A stretch of 64,000 bases of DNA from Antitrichia curtipendula (Eukaryota; Streptophyta; Bryopsida; Hypnales; Leucodontaceae), in the NCBI GenBank assembly GCA_951230915.1, contig OX579640.1, positions 9,568,981 through 9,632,980 on the forward strand. The letters run 5' to 3'. Below the pieces are notes generated by a model. It saw nothing but the letters and a program-made list of their open reading frames with translations, did not search any database and was not told the origin of the DNA. The translations under genes and the position numbers were made by a program. Below are positions 23,741 through 35,598 of the stretch, piece by piece (the first letter of the stretch is position 1; the number at the start of each line of letters is the position of its first letter).

Positions 23741-24457
23741 ATAGGATGGCCACACGAAGTCAACCGAAGCACCTGGTCGAACTTCGAACTGACTTTTCCA
23801 GTCGAAATGACTGCTGCGCATAGTCACGCATGTTCCCGAAAGGAAACGAAACACTGGAATCGAAGAGGATCATCATCGGTGCTCTTGAATGGCCACGAGA
23901 AGGAGCAAATCCCTCCAGTTCGTGCTTTCAACGAATTAGCTGCACGGACCCAATTCATGGATCACTAGAGACCGAGAATCTGAAACAGAGAAAGGTTGGC
24001 TGCATGTGGAACGATTTATGCTCACAAGATACTCAAACTTGTCAGGGACGTGATCCTAAACAAACCTGAACTGTAACAAAGCATCTTTTTATGCAACAAT
24101 GCAACAATGGACATTCAGTAGAGTTCACTTGGGGTTGAATACATTCAACACAACTTATTACGAAGTGGTACAAGTATGACTTGGCTAAATATTTAAAACC
24201 ATTGAACTCAGGGTATATGGCGGTATACAAACGATAATAGCGGTGTGAACTTCTCGTGGTCAGCATTCAGCTAACACCCACTTTGAATTTCATAGTCTCG
24301 AAACTTATGATACAAAGTGATAAAACATCTCATCACAACAGACAGCTCCTGTGATCCATTTACCACTCTATACACATCTGTCGAAAAGCACTTCTATAAT
24401 TCTACATATTCTCAAAATTGGTGCTTCTAATACTATCCTCGCCGTTTATATACAATG

Positions 24458-25984
24458 TCATACGATCTTGCTCAGATGATTTGCTGCTCCAGCAAAGCAT
24501 ACTCGATCAATCCCCTCTTGAAAATGGCTTGGACTAGGCGATCTCCAAGACGTCAGGGCAGGTGGCGACCGAATGAAGGAGTCCAACCACATGCTTTGGT
24601 TCTCGCAAGCGCTGAGATTCACAACGTTGGGTGGCGCTGCCAGCGTAGATGAGTCTTCGGCCCAATCGCATCCCTGCTCGGTATTCTGCACGGAGTTTAG
24701 GGTTTCCAAATTGGTCTGCACCCCAGTTGTAGAGATGTCGCAGATTGAGTCGAGGTTCACCCACTGTTGGGGTTGGGAGACGGCAGCGTCGGCATCATCG
24801 GGACCACTGGAACTGAACGGCGATGACATCTCTGAGAGGGGACGGAAGTGACCTGAAGGGCAGCGTCTCAGTGACGCCGACAGTTCCAGAATCTGAAGCG
24901 AATTAGTGTGAGTGGAGTGGAGTGGGGAAGTAGCAGCCATGTCTGCCAGCAATAATTTGGCCTCCTCCTTCACAAATTTCACCTTGGCTTTCTCGTCCAG
25001 TCCTGGTGGTGCCGTTGGCCTCTTTGAGAGAAACTGCAGAGAAGTGTCAGGGAAGTTGAGCCGGTGTGGCTTGCCGTAGTAGGAGAAGGCGGCATCCACG
25101 GCTCGCGCAGCTTCGGCTTCCGATTTGAAGTTCCCAAAATCTTGCTTGGTTTTGTGCTTGGGCGGCTTCATCTCGGCTACCCAAACCTTGCGATCGGGTC
25201 GGTAGCGGACGCCGTTGAATTTCTGAAGGGGATTCCTTCGGGACGTGTCTTCTACGACTGGTGAGTCTGACACTCACAAAAATTGGTTGAACGTTGTTCA
25301 CCGTCGTTTCCCTGGGCGGGAAGTTGGGTGGGTTTTACGACTGAGGAGATCTACCACGTCCACTTGCACTTGCCAAAACATGAAGTGATCATTCGTTTGG
25401 GAGCTTGCCGAGACAATTCGTTCATGTGATCGGGGATAAAGCAAGGAAGCTACAGTGCGCATATGGGGGTGTACTCTAACATCTGGAAGGAATGCTGCCA
25501 TAGTGGTCTCTCGATTCATCCCTGCAATGCTATGCCCTGTTTGCGGGAAATGGAGAAGGGATTGTCGAAGGGAATGGTGATGGAAGGAGGATAGGAGTCT
25601 TCCCTGCGTCCTGGCCTTGATGGATGGGGACAGGGCGCTTCCACTAAGAGTAGTAGCAGCGTTGCTATGATCTCTTCTGGAAATTACACTTGACAGGATT
25701 GGGACCGCCGCGGCCTGTTGACGGAGATCGTGCAACACCTCCAGTTCGTCGAGATCGTCATCTGGGTCAGCTTGCCAATCCAGTGCCTCTTGCTTCGCCA
25801 AGCAGCTTTTAGGGCTGAGATCGAAATGAAGCGAAAGTTCTGAATCAGGAGGTAGAATCGTGGCGTAGGCACAGACCCTGTAGATTTGGAAACGTCTTCC
25901 ACCCCCTGCTACGTGGTCTAGACGTTGCTGCATGTCAGGAATCAAATCTAGTGCCAAGCAGGAGTTGTTGATGGCGACACCCAT
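24458..25984 (-). CDS. AP2/ERF-domain protein, probably fused to an unknown N-terminal region
   Basis: Predicted nuclear transcription factor. The downstream part (25266-24458) carries one divergent AP2/ERF domain close to its start: KFNGVRYRPDRKVWVAEMK, FGNFKSEAEAARAVDAAF, then YYGKPHRLNFPD. Conserved GVR, W-AE, AARA-D-A and NFP are present, and an acidic Ser-rich tail could activate transcription. This frame has no ATG and is preceded by stops. The upstream frame (ATG at 25984) is in the same phase and runs to TGA at 25298. A 72-nt intron (25338-25267; donor GTAAAA, acceptor GTGTCAG) would remove both stops and join the two in frame, giving 484 residues. The N-terminal part (MGVAINNSCLAL, GGGRRFQIYRV, KQEALDWQADPDDD) matches no family I know, but has a broken relative at 40662-41054. 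Two separate genes remain possible. Confidence 0.65.
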
Positions 25985-26065
25985 GGCAATGAAAGAGGGA
26001 TAGGTAGAGATGAGAGCACGCGGAGGAACCACCCACTGCAGCAACACTACAACCTAGCAAATGGT

Positions 26066-26071
26066 CACGTG
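26066..26071. promoter_or_regulatory. G-box (CACGTG) in the AP2-locus promoter
   Basis: A perfect palindromic G-box, the core site for plant bZIP and bHLH factors, lies 82 bp upstream of the ATG at 25984. The related pseudogene at 40662 has the same motif at exactly the same distance, within an otherwise diverged promoter. Confidence 0.55.
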
Positions 26072-26557
26072 ATCCGCACAGAGCTCTACCGATTCTACAA
26101 TTGCAGAACGGATGACTTGAGCGAGAGAATGGGGCAGGAGCAGACGCAGATCGATCGATGCCGGACACGATTGAAGCGCTCATATCCTCGAAAGTGGTGA
26201 GGAGAGCACGAGCACCCACTAGCTCGTCTATTTCTACAAATTCAGCGACAAGACAAGCTGTGAGATCAGCAGTGGGCCTCCAGTTCCATTTCGTGTACAG
26301 ACAGCCCTCTCCGGCAGAACTGGTCAGTGAACGGACCAAGAGGGGCGGTCGGGGCGGTGGTGGGAGAAAAGAAAGGCGGTGGGGAGGTTGAAGAAGAATG
26401 GAGGTGGGGGTAAAGGAATCGAATTTCTGGTTCCAGGAAGTTTGATTCCACCGACTTGACTGGCTCTCTGCCGTGTAAAACGGATGCCGTGTAGAGCATG
26501 CCCACCCGTCTTGCATAATGGATGAACTTGTTAAGAGGCCCGGCCAAAAGTCGCCCA

Positions 26558-26785
26558 TGACTTGCAAAACCGGGCTCTTTTGCAAGCCAAGGGGCAGCTT
26601 GCAAACCGGCTTGCAAACCACATGAGACAAGCACCTTTTGTACTTTTCCACCAAACAAGGACTTGATCCATGAATGTGGATGTAGCCGATTTGGTGGTGA
26701 TGGCCTCTTGAGAGGCTATGGGTGGGGCGACCCATCATCCCTGGCTTGCAAATTGGATTGGCTGGCTTGCAAATTGGCTTGCATT
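26558..26785. repeat. Cluster of GGCTTGCAAA repeats upstream of the AP2 locus
   Basis: At least six copies of GCTTGCAAA or close variants (CTTGCAAAAC, TTTTGCAAGCC, GCTTGCAAACC twice, GGCTTGCAAATTGG twice) occur in two groups, near 26562-26622 and 26744-26785. They lie about 580-800 bp before the start codon, on the promoter side of the minus-strand gene. Binding-site cluster or simple local duplication cannot be told apart. Confidence 0.5.
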
Positions 26786-26789
26786 TTAC

Positions 26790-27600
26790 AAGACGCGTGG
26801 GGATGTTCTAAACTTAGTGTTACAGCCTGAGCAGCCAACGCGTTCATCAAAGAGAGTTTTCTATAGTTGAGATTGAATAAAAGGTCGTGAATTGCATGAT
26901 AAATCAATCTAAATGGATGAAAATTTTGAAAACATGATTTGGGTCCAAAGTTAGCAATACTAAAATAAGATTAATTGTACGATTTGGCAATATGTGGTCA
27001 ACGCAAGGGCTGGTCATCAACTCATCATCTTGGATTTCTAGTTTTGTACAAAATGGAATTCAGTTTGTCAACCCCTGTAGTAACAATAACTTGCACTAAT
27101 TGGGAATTAATGCAAATTTATTAGGTGTACTAATATTGTGGTTTATGGTATTTCAAATAAAATTCTTATATTTTATTTAGGCAAAGTTAGATTCTTTGTT
27201 TTGTTTGTTTGTTATGGTGAGATCTCATGGATTGTGCTTTTTTTGGTCATATTCTTGGTATTGTTGGAAAACTTTCTGCAAGGAAGGGTTCATGGGCTTT
27301 GTTTCCTTGAGTTTGGACCTACAATGTGAAAGTTATTGAATTTCAAAGTTTTTATTGAATTAAATAAAAATTAAATTTTATTATTATTTATTTTATTATA
27401 CTATGGCAATGCAAGACGGCACTCTAGTACTATTTTCATGTAGCTTTCATCCAATCTTCAACCAACCTTCATCTACGACCATTCAATTTTCAGAAGCTTT
27501 TGTCTAAATGCTCACACTGATTAGATCACATTCATCCATATTTCATCGAATTAGTGTAACAAGCTCTCACATTTAATTCCAACTCTTGTAGTAATTGAAT
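26790..27600. other. AT-rich spacer
   Basis: No supported gene; the short frame at 27138-27329 is hydrophobic and unlike any known protein. Confidence 0.5.
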
Positions 27601-27608
27601 TAATTTAA

Positions 27609-28147
27609 CCCTTCAAGGACATTGTAAGGTCCATGGGCATTTTAAAAGTCAAAACCTAAATTTTTGCATAGTTCTTGATTTTGAATGTTTGTAAGCTTAA
27701 CTAAAAAAATGTTAAATACAGCTCCAATAATCTACCTTTTTTCCATTTGAATTATTTTTTAAATTTCAAAAATTAGAATTTTTGGAACACTTTGAAGATA
27801 GCATCTTGAAAGCTCAAAATATACCACTTTTGAACTTTTCTATTGAATTTTTCTTAGTGTGAGCTCGAAGAGAACATCAATTACATTATGATGTACATTT
27901 GTTATTATTATTTTCATTTTTAAAAATAATTTTATACTATTCAAGCATTTTTTTAAATTAGTACATTTTATAAATTAAAAAAAAAAATCATATAAAATAA
28001 ATTCGATTTGAAGTTTTTAAAAAAAATAAATGAGATTAAATTTTAAACATATATTGCCACAAGTGAAAAATATCAAATTTTTGAAATATGTACTTCAATG
28101 TAGAAATATAATGAAGTTTGACATAAACATAAAATGTTCTTTGCGGG
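27609..28147. mobile_element. Candidate piggyBac-type MITE, copy D
   Basis: A 539-bp interval between TTAA sites (27605-27608, 28148-28151). The ends are CCCTTCAAGGACATTG and the complement of CCCGCAAAGAACATTT, an imperfect match. The left end also resembles, in inverse, a sequence at about 35908-35925 (TGTCCTTCAAGGG), so the true partner end is uncertain. Confidence 0.45.
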
Positions 28148-28370
28148 TTAAATTGTTAAGAAATTAGAAGTTAGATCACTAACATTCAAGCATAAATCTT
28201 TGATAGCCATGTTGTTTGTCAATGAGTTTTAAATTTTTGATCATTGATCATGTATAGGAACATAAATGCTAAACTTAGGAGAATTGAAGAAATTATACAT
28301 TTGAATATTGCACAAATAAATTTTAAAGGGGCATATTTCAATTGAATATACGATACTAGTCATAATGTTC

Positions 28371-28527
28371 ATCTACTTAAAGTGTAGGTTTATTTAGAAC
28401 ATTTAGCCACACATTTAATTCATATGAACATCTACTTAAAATGTAGGTTTATTTAGAACATTTAGCCACACATTTAATTAATATGAACATCTACTTAAAG
28501 TGTAGGTTTATTTAGCCACACATTTAA
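28371..28527 (+). repeat. 59-bp tandem repeat, three copies, interrupted by MITE B
   Basis: Units start with ATCTACTTAAA at 28371, 28430 and 28489 and contain TGTAGGTTTATTTAG and CCACACATTTAA. The third unit lacks a few internal bases. MITE B is inserted at the TTAA near the end of the third unit, and the sequence after the MITE (TTAATTCATAT) continues that unit. Confidence 0.85.
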
Positions 28528-29108
28528 CCCCTAAAACCCCGAGGGTGTTTTCTACCAAAAAACACTCAAAACTACCACTTCTGTTGTATTCACTTAAGGA
28601 AACCAATTTTTTTTGTTTTTTTGGAAATTTAACCATAGGATCTTGTACTTAACTTGTCTGAAATCATGTAGTAAAAATTTCATCAATTTTGACCGTACGG
28701 ATTGGAAGATATTAGCATTCAAAGTTGAACAAAAAGTTTTTTTTCAAGAAGATGCTTAAATTGCCCGAAAAACTAAGATTGTCCGTAACTTTCTCATTTC
28801 TAGTCCAAATAGAATGAATCAAAGCTTCACGTATAGGTAAGAACATAATATTTTAGTAAAAAAAATTCAAAAAAAATTATTTTGACTTTTTGTAATTTTT
28901 TTTGGACTACCCGAGAATCTCCGATTCTTGCTCATAGTGCCATAACTTTTTCATCCGGCATCCGATTGAAACAAAAATTATATATCCACAAAGCTCTTGC
29001 AAAGCTACACAACCTCAAAGAATCTCAAAAAATTTCACTTCAAAATGAGACAATAGAAACCTACCCGACCCAAATTATCCCCCGAGGGGACAATTGGGAT
29101 TTTAGGGG
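28528..29108. mobile_element. piggyBac-type MITE, copy B (TTAA target duplication)
   Basis: A 581-bp element nearly identical to copy A (2550-3131). It is flanked by TTAA at 28524-28527 and 29109-29112, with ends CCCCTAAAACCCC and GGGATTTTAGGGG. Because it sits in a tandem repeat with undisturbed neighbouring units, its empty target site can be read directly from units one and two. Confidence 0.85.
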
Positions 29109-29528
29109 TTAATTCATATTTCTTCATGATCCAAAATCAAAGAATATTCATTTCCTTAGGGCACTTTTAGTGAACGAGCTACTATGATGGACTTAACTAA
29201 TATTAGACCAAATTGCAATATAAAAGCTAGTGCAATATGAAAAATTATTTTATAAGGGTTTGAAAAGAATCAAAGGATATGTAATGGCCATTTGGGCACT
29301 TACCAAGGGATTAAATATTAAGTGTAAACTTTAATAAACTCAATTATTCATTTTTTTGTCAAGGCCTTTTTTATTTTTTTTATTTTTTTATTTTCTTTTA
29401 ATGCAAACCAATTTGGATTGTCTTTCTACTTTTTGGCATCTACTCTTTGCCAAAATTTTGTCATCTATTTTTAGGAATACTATTTACCAACCCTGACTTG
29501 TGAATACGATCGGCTGTACTGTACAAAG

Positions 29529-29752
29529 TGTTGAGAATAAAATACGAAACAAAATCACAAAGCAATAAGAACACTCAAAATAGACTCAAAGAATACTAAA
29601 TTTGATTAGGGAGTTTGAAGTATATACAATGAAGAAAGGAGAGAGACAATGAATAGTTGTCTTCTCCTATTGGTCATGAGGAATTCACCTAATCCTCATG
29701 ACACGTGTCACTCATCATATTATGGTGAGCGTTTACACTACGGTTCTTAACA
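29529..29752 (-). repeat. 3' LTR of the Copia element
   Basis: A 224-bp terminal repeat, TGTTGAGAATAA to GGTTCTTAACA on the plus strand. It includes ACACGTGTCA, a G-box-like core present in both LTRs. A purine-rich tract (CGAGCGAGGAGGAG on the element strand, 29753-29766) directly precedes it and fits the polypurine primer for plus-strand synthesis. Confidence 0.95.
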
Positions 29753-30329
29753 CTCCTCCTCGCTCGACATAATATTAGTAAATCAAAACAAAACAATATA
29801 ATCAATATGAGCTGGTTGATGTAAGCAATAAAATTGACTAAATGTTGATTTTGGTCGCCAAGTCGTGGACTTGGTCGACTGATTTCATACTTCGGTGGTT
29901 AACCGACCGGTCCGCGGTTTGATCCTCATTGGCCTCATTGACTGGTTCGGGAAACCCGCAGCTTGGCATGCTAGTGAGGCAGGAATAACAATCGACCCGC
30001 TATCCCACCCTTGAGCTGTGTTGTGACAAGATGCAGGACACCCCAAGATGGTTAACAAGCTCCAGCATTGAATCCCAAACCGTGATTCTCACCACGACCC
30101 CACCTTTTGCTATCCGAAAACTTCCGTAATCTTAAAATTTTACGGTTGTTGCCTCATTAAAACCTTATCTGGGAAAACCTTGGTTATATTCAAGGATAAA
30201 ACCACAGATGAAGGAAAAAGAGTACAACTCCTTTATCAATCCATTTTCATAGTAAAATCCAGTGAGAAAAACCTATGGAAGGATATCAAAAGGATCAATA
30301 AATTTCATAATAAAAATCTATTGAATTTC

Positions 30330-33300
30330 TTGTTCCAAAATGCTAAGCCGCCGCATTTCAATGTCATAGACAAGTCGATGATGAGTAGATGATGGAAGAG
30401 CCTTGGTAAAAAGATCAGCAAGATTATTTGCTGATGCAATTTTCTTAATTTCAAGTACTTTGTCAGTAATCAAATCATTAGTATAGGTGAAATATTTTGG
30501 GTCAATATGCTTTGTGCAATCACCTTTAATAAAATCTGCTTACATTTGAGTAACACAAGCACTATTGTCTTTATATAAAATGGTTGGAGAATTATCATAA
30601 AATAATCCACAGTTTGTTCGAATGAACTTATCAATCGATCTTAACCAGATGCATTCTCGAAATGCTTCATGTAAAGCAATAATTTCTGCATGATTTGATG
30701 ATATTGCAGTAATAGTCTGCTTTACAGATTTTCAGGATATTGCAACTCCATGACGTAAGAAAATATAGCCCGTTTGAGATTTAGATGTTGCAGGATCAAA
30801 TCTATATCCAGCATCAGCATATCCAACTAATGTTGGATCCACTGATCGAGAGTAATGTAGTCCCAAATCTTCAGTTCCTTTCAAATAACGAAAAAGATAT
30901 TTGATACCATTTCAATGTCATAGTGAAGGCCGGGAACTATGCCTTGCTAGGACACTAACTGCAAATGCAATGTCAGGCCTAGTAGACGTAGCCAAATACA
31001 AGAGTGCTCCAACCTCTGCGAGGTATGGATATTGTTCACCTAATGTTTCCTCCTCCTCCTTGCAAGGGCGATAGGGATCATCTTCTTTTGCACTACAACC
31101 AACCATAGGTGTAGACAACGGATAGGCGTCAATCATATTGAATCTTTTGAGGATTCGATTGATATAGGTGGACTGTGAAAGAAAAATGCTACCATCTTTC
31201 ATATGAAAAACTTGTAAATCAATGCAAAATGTAGTTTTTTCAAGTAACTTCATCTCGAATTCACGAATAAGAAGCTGAGTGGCTGTAGTACATGCAGATT
31301 TGGTGCCCATAAGGTTTAAGTCATCAACATAAACGACAATAATAACAAATTCATCTTTGTCTTTTTTAATAAAGAGACATGGAAGTAAGGCATCATTTAT
31401 AAAACCATGTTCAATAAGAAATTGCCGAAGTCGTTGATACCACATACGTCCAGATTGTTTCAAACCATATAATTCACGTTAATTTAACGCCATAATGTTT
31501 GCCTGAGATAGATGGACTTGGGCTGGTGGTTTCAAGACCAGGAGGAACTTTCATGTAAATATTTGCATGAAGTGAGCCATAAAGATAGGCTGTCACCACA
31601 TCCATGAGACACATTTCAAGATAGGCATGAACTGCCATTCCAAGAAGATATCGAAAAGTGATGGAATCCATAACTGGAGAATAAATAATATCATAATCAA
31701 TACCAAACTTTTGTGTGAAATCTTGAGCAACCAAACGAACTTTGTAACGAATAATATGACCCTTGTCATTGCGTTTGCGTAGAAATACCAATTTGTATCC
31801 AAGAGGTCGAGTAGTAAGATTGTCCAGGATAGGTCCAAACACTTGTTTTTTGTTCAAAGAAGCATACTCCTCCTCAATAGCAGCTTTCCACTTTGGCCAA
31901 TCTAAGCGGCACATTGCTTCTTCAATAGTACGAGGTTCGGAATTATCTTTCTCGCAAGAAAGATTTTTTACAATCATAGAAATGAATGGTTCATCTATGT
32001 CAATACTTGATCTGTCCCATACTTGATCAGTACCGGAGTACATCACAAATAATTCTGTGTTCAACTTAAACATTTCTTCTTGAGGAGTAGACGGATGAAT
32101 AAAATTGGCAGTGGTTGCTGTAGGTAGAGAAGGATTAGCGGCATCAAAGATTGCCTTGCATTTACGTGGTTACTTATTTGGTCCACGAGTCCGTTTGCCC
32201 ATATGTTGAGGAATAAGTACGGTTGTAGTCTTTGGTACAAAAACTCGAGCATGAAGATTTCGAGCTTCATTCAATGGAGTTTTTGTAATTCGTGGCGCAT
32301 AATTAAAACCATCAGGTGTCTGATCCGCTATCTTTTGCAAATGCAAAATTTTGGCAACTTCATTTTCGGCCAAAGATGTCTGTGGATCAAGATTTGATGT
32401 AAATGTTTGAGGTGTTTGGAAAGTAAGAATTGTAGAAGTTTCTTGAATAGATGTTGCTCCTTTCAAAGATGGAAATACGTCTTCTTCAAACCGACAGTTT
32501 GTAAAACGCGCACGAAGTAATGTACCAATAGATGGATTAAGATAATGAATAATGCTGGGGGAGTCGAATCCAATATAGATGCCTTTTTGGCGATGAGCAC
32601 CTATTGTATGACGTTGAGGTTCTGCAATTGGAACCCAAACACGACATCCAAAGACTCGCAAATGGGATACATTAGGAGCGCGTCCTGAAAGAAGTTCTTG
32701 TGAAGAAGCAATCTCCACAGATGAAGGACGGAGTCGAATTAAAGTTGCAGCATGTAGAACTGCATGTCTCCACATGTATGCGGGCAAATTTGCATGAAGA
32801 AGCAAGGGCCTCGTGATGAGCTGGATCCGTTTCATAAAAGACTTCGCTAAACCATTTTGAGCATGCTTGTATGGAACGGAATAAATTAAGTCAATCCCCG
32901 TAGCAGTACAATAAATTTCAAAAGATTTGTCCGAAACTCTTGAGCGTTATCCATTCGTAATGTTTGGATTGGATAATCAAGGAAATGAGCTTTGAAACGG
33001 ATCAATATAGAAAGTAAATTGGCAAAAGCCAAGTTTTTAGATGATAATAACGATACATGCGACTGTTTGCCCGATGTATCCACTAAAACCAAAAAATATC
33101 GGAATGGTCCAAACATAGTTGATATTGGACCACAAATATCACCTTGTAGTCTAGATAGCATCGGTGGCAATTCGTGGGGAAGTTAATATAAAAATGGCCT
33201 GGCAATCAACTTGCCTTGTACACATGCATGACACAATGTCATAGAATTGACATCTGTTGGCTGCAAGTTATGGCCAACAACACAAGGAATAATTTTTCGA

Positions 33301-33860
33301 AACAAAGTTGAGTCTAGATGGCCTAATCTTCCATGCCAAAGGGAAGTTTTATTATCTTTAGAAGATACATGAAAACTAAATACAGTTGGTGGTTGGATTG
33401 GAATCCGATACAAGCCACTTGCCGCAGCAAAGGCTGTTTCCACTACTTTATTGTTTTGTACAAAAACCAAAGCCTCTCGCCTATCTATAGTTTTGGTCGA
33501 GAGATGAAAACCATTGGTGCGGATATCTCGATAGCTGATCAGGCTTTGAGGCGCAGAGGGAGAAAACATTGCACGTATGCATGTTATGGTGGTGCCCTTA
33601 GGCAAAATCACCTTTGCAGGTCCCTCCAGAAAACAAAACACATTCGATCCAGCCATAGTTATTAAATTTTTGGTTTATCAAGTTGAAAGATTATCAACAT
33701 CAAAAAAATGTTTATCCTGTAAAATAGTATGTGTAGTTGCAGAGTCAAGGAGCGCATCGCAAGACTCACCAGTGGAAGTATCCTCAGCAACATGTGTTTC
33801 AAATTCTTCAGCTTCAAACGGGTCCATAGACGCGTCCATGGTATGAGTTTCACGACCTTG
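30330..33860 (-). pseudogene. Copia pol remnant: protease, integrase, reverse transcriptase, RNase H
   Basis: Read downward. Protease active-site motif DSATTH lies near 33740. The pre-integrase HHCC motif (WHGRLGHLD ... CHACVQGK) lies in 33183-33656. The integrase core fragment is at 32886-33170 (GDICGPISTMFGPFRYFLVL), followed by further integrase at 32170-32835. The reverse transcriptase begins in 31474-32073 (DWPKWKAAIEEEYASL, LMDVVTAYLYGSL) and continues in 30918-31463 with the catalytic YVDD. RNase H follows to about 30330 (GYADAGYR, SSNHAEIIALHEA). Stops and frameshifts separate these pieces, including one between the two reverse-transcriptase segments at about 31465. Non-functional. 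Confidence 0.9.
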
Positions 33861-33863
33861 AGT

Positions 33864-34823
33864 TCAAAATTTCTTGTTTTCTTGGAACATCTTGACAAAA
33901 TAGTCTGATGTGCGGCAAACATTTGCCAAGCGGTCAACTCTACCATATTTGTGACAAGTACGCGTCTCTGACTGACACTTACCATGATTTTGAGAAGAAG
34001 AATTAGTATTCTTCTTGTGCGCATGACTATGACTATGAGATTGTTTGTAACGATGTTTCTTGAACTTGTGTGTCTTAGGTTTGACATGAGAAACTTTGAC
34101 AACATGAGACTCAAGAACTGTAGTCCCAATAGGGCGGGCCTCTGCATTGCGCAGAAGGATCTCGTTTTGCTTTTTAGCAAGAAGTAATAGAGACATGAGA
34201 TCTGAATAATTCTCAAATTTCATAATTCTATACTGCTGGGCAAGTACAGCAGAAACTGGTAGAAATGTTGAGAGAGTTTTCTCAATCATTTCCTGTTCGG
34301 TAATGGATTGACTATACAATCGTAATTGTGATATGATGTGATACAATTCATTGTTAAAAGCAACAAGTGTTGGAAAATCCAACACTTGTAAATGCGTCCA
34401 ATCGTGGAGAGCTTTAGGAAGGAACATCGTTTTCTAATGGTCAAAACGAGACTTGAGCTTCTGCCAAAGCTCATCTGGTTTTTCTATCTCTAAATACTGA
34501 TGTTGTAATGCAGGAACAACATGGCGACGGAGCAAAAATAAAGCTTTTCAGGAAGTGGAAGCAGAAACAGTGGCAGCAGGTACAGTGGAACCTATAGCAG
34601 TAGGATCAGTGGCACTTACAGTGAAAATAGTGTCAAAAACAATAGCGTCCGATAGTCCCTCGGCAAATATATGTGCTTTAATCGTCCTTGCCTATAATAG
34701 ATAATTGCTGCCATCAACTGTCAGTTGTGTAAAAAAAAGAGGTTGAAGCCTCGGTGGCTCAATAATAGTAGCAGCCACCGGAATAGTCGTAGATGTAGCA
34801 ACAGAAGAGGTTGATGTAGTCAT
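33864..34823 (-). pseudogene. Copia gag remnant with degraded zinc knuckle
   Basis: Would form the particle coat. The likely start ATG is at 34823 (MTTSTSSVATSTTIPVA). Three in-frame stops follow within the first 130 codons; two of them stand where the family has tryptophan. The later part is open (34427-33864): ALHDWTHLQVLDFPTLVAF and QYRIMKFENYSDLMSLLLLA match plant Copia gag. The RNA-binding zinc knuckle has lost two ligands: it reads CHKYGRVDRLANVC where the pattern is C-x2-C-x4-H-x4-C. Confidence 0.85.
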
Positions 34824-34829
34824 GATGTA

Positions 34830-35598
34830 GAATGAAAATGGCTTCTTGGAGAAATTAGGGTTTGAAAAGAAAATTAGGGTTTGGAGTGAGAAATAAAGAT
34901 AAAAGAAAAACTAAAGATAAAGATAAAGAAAGTGTAAAGAGAAAGAAAAGAAAACTATAAAGATAAAGATAAACTATGAGTAAAAGAAAAAGAAAGAGAA
35001 AAGAAAAAGATATAAAAACTGAAAAATAAAGATAAAGAAATATAAAAATATAAAAAATGTATATATTTTTTAAAATAAATTTTAATTTAAAAAAAAATAA
35101 AAAAAATAAAAATTTAAAATAAATTGATGTTGGGGAGGGGGAAGAAGGTGGAGCTGTGGATGTGGAAGAGGGGGGAGGAGCTGTGGAGGGGGAAGAAGGT
35201 GGGGGGTGAAGGACTAAGTGTAGAGATGGGGGGTCCAAGGAAGAAAAGAAGTGCAGGGTGGAAGAGTGGAGGCCAAGCGGGGAGGTAGAGGGAGGAAGAA
35301 GTCCAGGTGGAGTAGGGATTGGGAGGAGTTAGTTGCACAGAGAGTGCTCGGTTGGGAAGATAATGGAGAAGGGGGATAGGGCAGTTGAGCCAGAGAGAGT
35401 GGAGCTAACAAAGTGGGGAGTAAGCTAACAGAGAGTGCCGCAAGAATGGTTGATAGGCACAGAGAGCAACAAAACAGAGAGGGAGATTAGTGAGAGAGAG
35501 ATAGGGAGTTTGAAAAACTTTCTTCTAAAAATTCTAAATCGCAATTCTAAATTGTATGAATCTCGAGACGAAAGTACGGAGAGAGCGTGCTGATAACG
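34830..35598 (-). other. Copia leader with long purine-rich strand
   Basis: Between the 5' LTR and gag the plus strand is strongly purine-rich: A/G runs such as AAAGATAAAGATAAAGAAAG (34910-35100), then GGGGGAGG-type runs (35120-35300). The Pro/Ser-rich open frames on the minus strand are by-products of this bias. Next to the LTR the element strand reads CGTTATCAGCACGC, where the tRNA primer-binding site belongs; it partly resembles an initiator-Met site. Confidence 0.6.

Noticed and set aside
25935..26738. A 267-residue minus-strand frame over the AP2-locus promoter
   Set aside because: It overlaps the supported ATG at 25984 in another frame and has Pro/Ser-rich, non-domain sequence. Changes between the duplicate loci favour the 25984 frame.
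29880..29960. tRNA-like B-box word (GGTTTGATCC) near the end of the Copia element
   Set aside because: No matching A box or cloverleaf stems could be drawn around it.
34855..35411. Pro/Ser-rich minus-strand frames
   Set aside because: Products of the purine-rich low-complexity leader of the Copia element.
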